From positions 5,690,062 through 5,754,061 of the forward strand of contig NC_134367.1 of assembly GCF_035582795.1 (NCBI RefSeq): a DNA stretch of 64,000 nucleotides. The letters are read 5' to 3'. Position 1 is the stretch's first letter, and the number at the start of each line of letters is the position of its first letter. This DNA comes from Mycteria americana. Its lineage: Eukaryota; Chordata; Aves; Ciconiiformes; Ciconiidae. Shown here piece by piece: positions 60,601-64,000 of the stretch. Position numbers and translations under genes: made by a program. The notes beneath the pieces are model-generated. The model made no database searches, was not told the DNA's origin, and worked only from the letters and a program-made list of their open reading frames with translations.

Positions 60601-61493
60601 TGAAATGCAAATAGCTACACCTTACAAAAGCGGACCAAAATGTGCAGACTGTCCCGGTCACTGTGACAGAGGGCTTTGCAGTAAGTGAATGTATTCTCCG
60701 CCTTACAACAAACGTTGCATCACCTCAGATAATAATGTTGTTCCTTTGTAGCATTTTACTTCCGCATAGTTACTGCTTACTAATCTGGCCAAAAGATCCT
60801 AGAACTGCCCCTTTCATTTCCCCCAGAAATAACAGTGGTTAAATATCCCACCAGAACAGGCACAATCTTGAGCAGGGGGGTTGGACCAGATGACCTCCAG
60901 AAGTCCCTTCCATGCTCAACCATCCCGTGATAACGCGGAATTTGTGTTGCTGTTGAGCATTGTTGAATTTGTGTTGCTGTGACTGTCACACCGTCAATCT
61001 TCTGCTGCCCTCTTCTGGAAAACTCAAGGCAAAAATGACTTGATGTACATCTATATCTAAGGGCACAAACAGACTGTCAGGCTTCACACATCTGTATGTA
61101 CGGGAAGATCTGCACAGGCCCCTGGGTTCTGCAGACTTCCATGCGGAGCAAGTCAAAGAGTACAATAGTGGGAACTGTAAGATACCACCTTTCTGCCTGC
61201 ATTCCCTTTTCTATAATATTCAAGCAATTTTAACAGCAGAGCAAAAGTACAAAGACTATATGGACATGAAAATTTGGAATTTTTGGAAAATGCCGAAGTA
61301 TCAGACCAGCATAATTAATTTTCAATTAATATTTCATGTTTTTGTTTCTATCTCTTGTATTTTAGCCAATCCTTGCAAGCATCAAGACTCCTTTGGAAAA
61401 TGCAGACATCTGAAAACCTTGTTTAGCTGTAACCATTCACTGGTGAAGGAGAAGTGTCCTGCTACCTGTAGATGCACCACTCAAATCATGTAA
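54610..61493 (+). CDS. CRISP: CRISP gene C: complete, CAP tetrad altered
   Basis: Complete cysteine-rich secretory protein of 246 residues, the usual family length. Coding exons: 54610-54669, 56419-56550, 57798-57888, 58433-58578, 59138-59232, 60592-60680 and 61366-61493. All are GT-AG and sum to 741 nt in frame. Signal peptide 1-20; CAP domain about 41-175; hinge 188-204 with CADC..HC..LC; ICR 205-246 with six cysteines. Sixteen cysteines in canonical positions. Of the CAP tetrad, H47 (EQHN) and E100 (CGEN) remain, but the second Glu is Q121 (WSSQ) and the second His is N140 (ENYTQ instead of GHYTQ), so metal binding is unlikely. N140-Y-T142 is a new glycosylation sequon. Family members are secreted and in other vertebrates act in the reproductive tract, saliva or venom, with the ICR acting on ion channels; the role here is unknown. 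An AATAAA lies at 61884-61889. Exact orthologue not determinable here. Confidence 0.95.
56419..56550 (+). CDS. CRISP: Gene C exon 2: start of CAP domain
   Basis: Acceptor GTTTTCCAG, donor AGATG|GTAAGC, 44 codons. It has [11 protein letters not shown] (H47) and ends TARNMLKM. Four codons longer than gene A, all in the linker after the signal peptide. Confidence 0.94.
57798..57888 (+). CDS. CRISP: Gene C exon 3: CAP domain
   Basis: Acceptor GTCTTTCAG, donor TGATG|GTACAT, 91 nt. Contains [12 protein letters not shown]. It lacks the extra cysteine seen in gene A. Confidence 0.93.
58433..58578 (+). CDS. CRISP: Gene C exon 4: altered CAP tetrad
   Basis: Acceptor CTACTTCAG, donor ACTCAG|GTATGG, 146 nt as in gene A. 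CGEN (E100) is kept. WSSQ stands where WYNE is expected (Q121), and IENYTQ stands where the family has GHYTQ (N140). Confidence 0.95.
59138..59232 (+). CDS. CRISP: Gene C exon 5: CAP core
   Basis: Acceptor TTCTACAG, donor CCTTC|GTACGT, 95 nt. Encodes [17 protein letters not shown] and YVCQYCP. Confidence 0.95.
59303..59440 (+). repeat. Minisatellite next to CR1 in gene C intron 5
   Basis: Six or seven imperfect copies of a unit close to ATTGGTCATGTGTAGGATAA, some shortened or with GGACATGTG. The last unit merges with the CR1 5' junction at TGTGT. Confidence 0.88.
59437..59948 (+). mobile_element. Young CR1 copy, 5'-truncated, in gene C intron 5
   Basis: Begins TGTGTTCAGTTTTGGGCCCC, equivalent to 36376 of the longer copy, and ends ACGATTCTGTGATTCTGTGA. 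Translates as [22 protein letters not shown]... with a small insertion near 59592 (CTCTGAGG) breaking the frame. It lies in the same orientation as gene C. Confidence 0.95.
60592..60680 (+). CDS. CRISP: Gene C exon 6: hinge
   Basis: Acceptor CAAATTTCAG, donor TTTGCA|GTAAGT, 89 nt. Encodes [15 protein letters not shown], the four-cysteine hinge. Confidence 0.94.
60862..60932 (+). mobile_element. Short CR1-like 3' end in gene C intron 6
   Basis: GGGGTTGGACCAGATGACCTCCAGAAGTCCCTTCCA followed by CCATCCCGTGAT is the terminal signature of an old CR1 subfamily. Only about 70 bp remain. Confidence 0.75.
61005..61018 (-). promoter_or_regulatory. CTCF-like motif, one mismatch
   Basis: The minus strand reads CCAGAAGAGGGCAG. 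It fits CCASYAGRKGGCRS except for A at the Y position. It lies in gene C intron 6. Weak on its own. Confidence 0.25.
61366..61493 (+). CDS. CRISP: Gene C exon 7: intact ICR
   Basis: Acceptor TGTATTTTAG, 128 nt to TAA (61491-61493). Encodes (T)[28 protein letters not shown] and RCTTQIM: six cysteines in family spacing. Confidence 0.95.
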
Positions 61494-61890
61494 TGTCCTG
61501 GTGGATGTCGTTATAGCTGCTGTTAGACTTACTGATTAGGAAAGAGTAGAACTCACGGTGAAGTGTGTTCACTCTCAGTGCATCAGCTCAGACTGATCTA
61601 TAGGTAACTTTTTTTTTCTGAAATCTCACCATTACTTCCGTCCTAAATGAGTCTAGTAGCTCAAAATAACCTCTGATGTTATTTTAGACTTTGTAGAAAT
61701 CATGCTTAAGCTACTAATGTGTTGCTTTGTGGTTTTCCTTGCAGTGGATCTTCCACTGATTCATTTCTTTTTCATACGAAACACACTTTAAAACACTTTA
61801 GGCTTTTTGCAAAATATGTTAAATGCCACTTAACTTTCTTCTGTTACTTTTTCTTGGATTATCAACGGAATGTATTCTTGCTAAATAAAT
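61494..61890 (+). other. Gene C 3' untranslated region
   Basis: Follows the terminator. The first clear AATAAA is at 61884-61889 (CTAAATAAATACATG), suggesting a 3' end near 61905. Confidence 0.55.
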
Positions 61891-64000
61891 ACATGATTTA
61901 CCACCAGTTCACAAATAGAGCTTTTCATTGAACTTATTTATAGTTCAGTTTTTTTCATTTGGAAAATTTCTTATGGATATTTCAAGGCTCTTTGATACTT
62001 CATGTGAGTGGGGATGAGACAGGAAAAGAAAGACAAAGCAAAAAGTGATGCATTTTTTTTTTATGGCCAAAATAAGATGCACATATTGAATCTGCCAACT
62101 TTTACTCTGTGGCCTAAACACAAAGCTTCTGATACATCTGTGTATGCGGGTGATAAATGATAATTTTTTTTCATATGGCACTAACAGTCGAGAAATATGA
62201 AGCTTTTTAAAAGCATTCGCACAAAGAAAGAGGTATATATATCCTTTCTCATCTTCTCTGTGAGTGAGTAAGTACCACACTGGCTTGGAATTCATATTGC
62301 AGCATGTAGAAAAAAATGCTGCTGAAAAAAAAAAACAAAAAAACAAAAAAAAAAACCCCAGTAGATCCAAGTCCCCCAAAATCCCCATTGAAATATCTGA
62401 TTTTCTCCAGAACTTCTCAGGAACCATCTTAGTGCCAATTCTTAGCAGTGCACACCTTTAGGATGTCTCCAAGAGGATTAAGTCCAGCTGAAGGCCTTAG
62501 ATGTGCCTTCTCCCACCTCTATTTGCAGGCAGGCCACCAGCTCCTGCCTAGGGGGAAGTTTAGCCGGATCTGCTGCACATGGTCACAGTGCCATGTTAGT
62601 TTGCCTATTGCTTCTAATGATGCGTTTCCTTGAGAAAGTTTTTCATTTCATAGCTTTCCATGCCCTTTACAATGCAGGGCATGACTTCAGATGGCTGCGT
62701 ATCTGGATTGACTCAGAACTGAGGACTTAGATATGTTACCTGTCAGTGGCATTGGTTATTTGGAGAAACTTTATGACCCATTTAGTGAGGCGCATTATCA
62801 CAATCATGCCTCTTAGGATATTGACAATTATTACAGATATCATTACTGATCTGTTACCACAGATATCATTACAATTAGAGATATTATTACATTGATAAAA
62901 CAGTATTTCAGAATCATCTTACAGCTTTTTTTTTCCATTACTGCTTTTATCTGATCTTTATATTTCTAACTTTAATAAAAAGGTAGATACAGAGGAAATA
63001 GAAGCTCTTTGCTTACAGTTTATAAACTTTGATAGATGTTAAAAAATGAGCAAACATCTGGAACAGCACCTTCTCACTGATCAGAGAAGCTCCTTCCTGC
63101 TAACCTTCCTCCTGACACTTCTCCCAAGTGATACATCCTGGTGCCGTGCAGGACGCACATGGGTGTCCCACCAGACCTCCAGCTGCTCCTGAAGATGGGT
63201 GCTGGTCTCCCATAGCTCTTGAGTTACATATACCAGCCCTGAGCAGGACTGATACCACTTACCACCTTCCCTTCCTATTTTAGACCAGTAAAAATAATTT
63301 TCTCCATAGGACTGCAATTCTGGTTGAAAACACAAGAGGGTGAACCATACTCAGACATTCAGCTGTACCAGTTTTTCATTTTGCTACCTGTATAAAGGGC
63401 TCCTCCTTTTACTAGAAATTAAAGTTCTGGCCCTACCCCGGCCTGATTTTAACACTTGCTTGCACAGAATTTCTTAGCTAATACTGGATGAATAAATAAT
63501 CACTACATATAGAAAGAGTTTGGTAGTGGTTTCTTCCCCTCCATTGTTTCACCCTGTCTCTGTTGGCCAAATTAGTGTCATACTAAAGCAACTTATACCA
63601 TCAAATTAAGGACATTTATGGTTTCCAGGATATCAATGACTAATTCTGGTAGCCTTGATTTTCTACCTGCCTGAAGCTCAGTTTCGACGTCATGACTGTG
63701 TGCCACTATTCAAGGCTCCTACAACCTCAGCGATGTTTGTAGAAAGTGTAATTCAAACCAAAGCTGGGTGAAAATTTCCTGAGAAACCTATGTTTTCCTC
63801 AGAAAATACTATTCTATAAAACCCCAGTTCTCTTACAGGAGGATACATAATTTTGGCAAAACTCTCAGGTGTTTTCTGGGATATTTTCCAAGATTTAATT
63901 TCTGCTTACAACCAAGGAGATGGGTGTTAAAACTCCTACCACGCACGTACTTTCTCTTTCCTCTCTCTCTCTCTCGGCCAATGAATATTTAAAGAGGAAT
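61891..64000. other. Downstream intergenic DNA
   Basis: No gene recognised. It holds an A-rich tract at 62325-62355 and a CT dinucleotide run at about 63959-63975. The 160-codon minus frame at 61945-62427 is built partly on the A-rich tract and is not credible. Confidence 0.45.

Noticed and set aside
61945-62427. 160-codon minus frame
   Set aside because: Includes an F/K-rich run from the A-rich tract and lies downstream of gene C with no signals.
1-64000. CRISPR arrays, operons, tRNA or rRNA genes, phage or plasmid systems
   Set aside because: None seen. Here CRISP means the secretory protein family, unrelated to CRISPR. The sequence is vertebrate nuclear DNA.

Overview
This looks like avian nuclear DNA. 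It has long introns with canonical GT-AG splicing, several CR1 LINEs (the dominant bird retrotransposon) ending in the ATTCTGTG-type 3' repeat, and two LTRs of families I recognise from bird genomes. It contains no operons, no ribosome binding sites and no long prokaryote-like ORFs. Most open frames in the window are chance frames or translations of repeats.

The only genes I can support are members of the cysteine-rich secretory protein family (CRISP; CAP/SCP domain, hinge, ICR domain), three in tandem on the plus strand. Gene A has coding exons at about 6051-11936 and a damaged last exon at 12900-13021. A previously hidden middle copy, pseudogene B, spans about 18875-23105. Gene C spans 54610-61493, with seven coding exons, 246 residues and all 16 canonical cysteines. 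I assembled them exon by exon from acceptor and donor sites, phase and family motifs. Coding-exon lengths are A 60/120/88/146/95/89 (then a broken exon) and C 60/132/91/146/95/89/128. B keeps exons of exactly 60 and 88 nt.

The main biological point is complementary decay. Gene A keeps all four residues of the CAP tetrad (two His, two Glu), but its ICR exon is destroyed: the codon of the first ICR cysteine is TGA and frameshifts follow. Gene C keeps a perfect hinge and ICR, but two of the four CAP tetrad positions are replaced (His to Asn, Glu to Gln), and the Asn creates an N-glycosylation sequon. B is dead, with stops in exons 3, 4 and 7. Candidate TATA promoters with non-coding first exons lie about 3 kb upstream of the A start codon (2978-3102) and about 4 kb upstream of the C start codon (50566-50652).

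Layout: 1-2100 old CR1 copies on both strands; 2978-13021 gene A, with an antisense LTR-like repeat in its intron 5; 13.0-18.9 kb intergenic with an old CR1 piece, a 40-bp tandem duplication and a CR1-tail microsatellite; 18.9-23.1 kb pseudogene B, with a minus-strand CR1 in intron 2; 23.1-50.5 kb gene-poor DNA with a solo LTR (25.2 kb), young CR1 copies (29.5, 35.6 and 42.0 kb), a near-perfect inverted repeat (32.5/34.1 kb) and a CTCF-like motif (29.2 kb); 50.6-61.9 kb gene C, with a minisatellite and a CR1 in intron 5; 61.9-64 kb with no gene seen.
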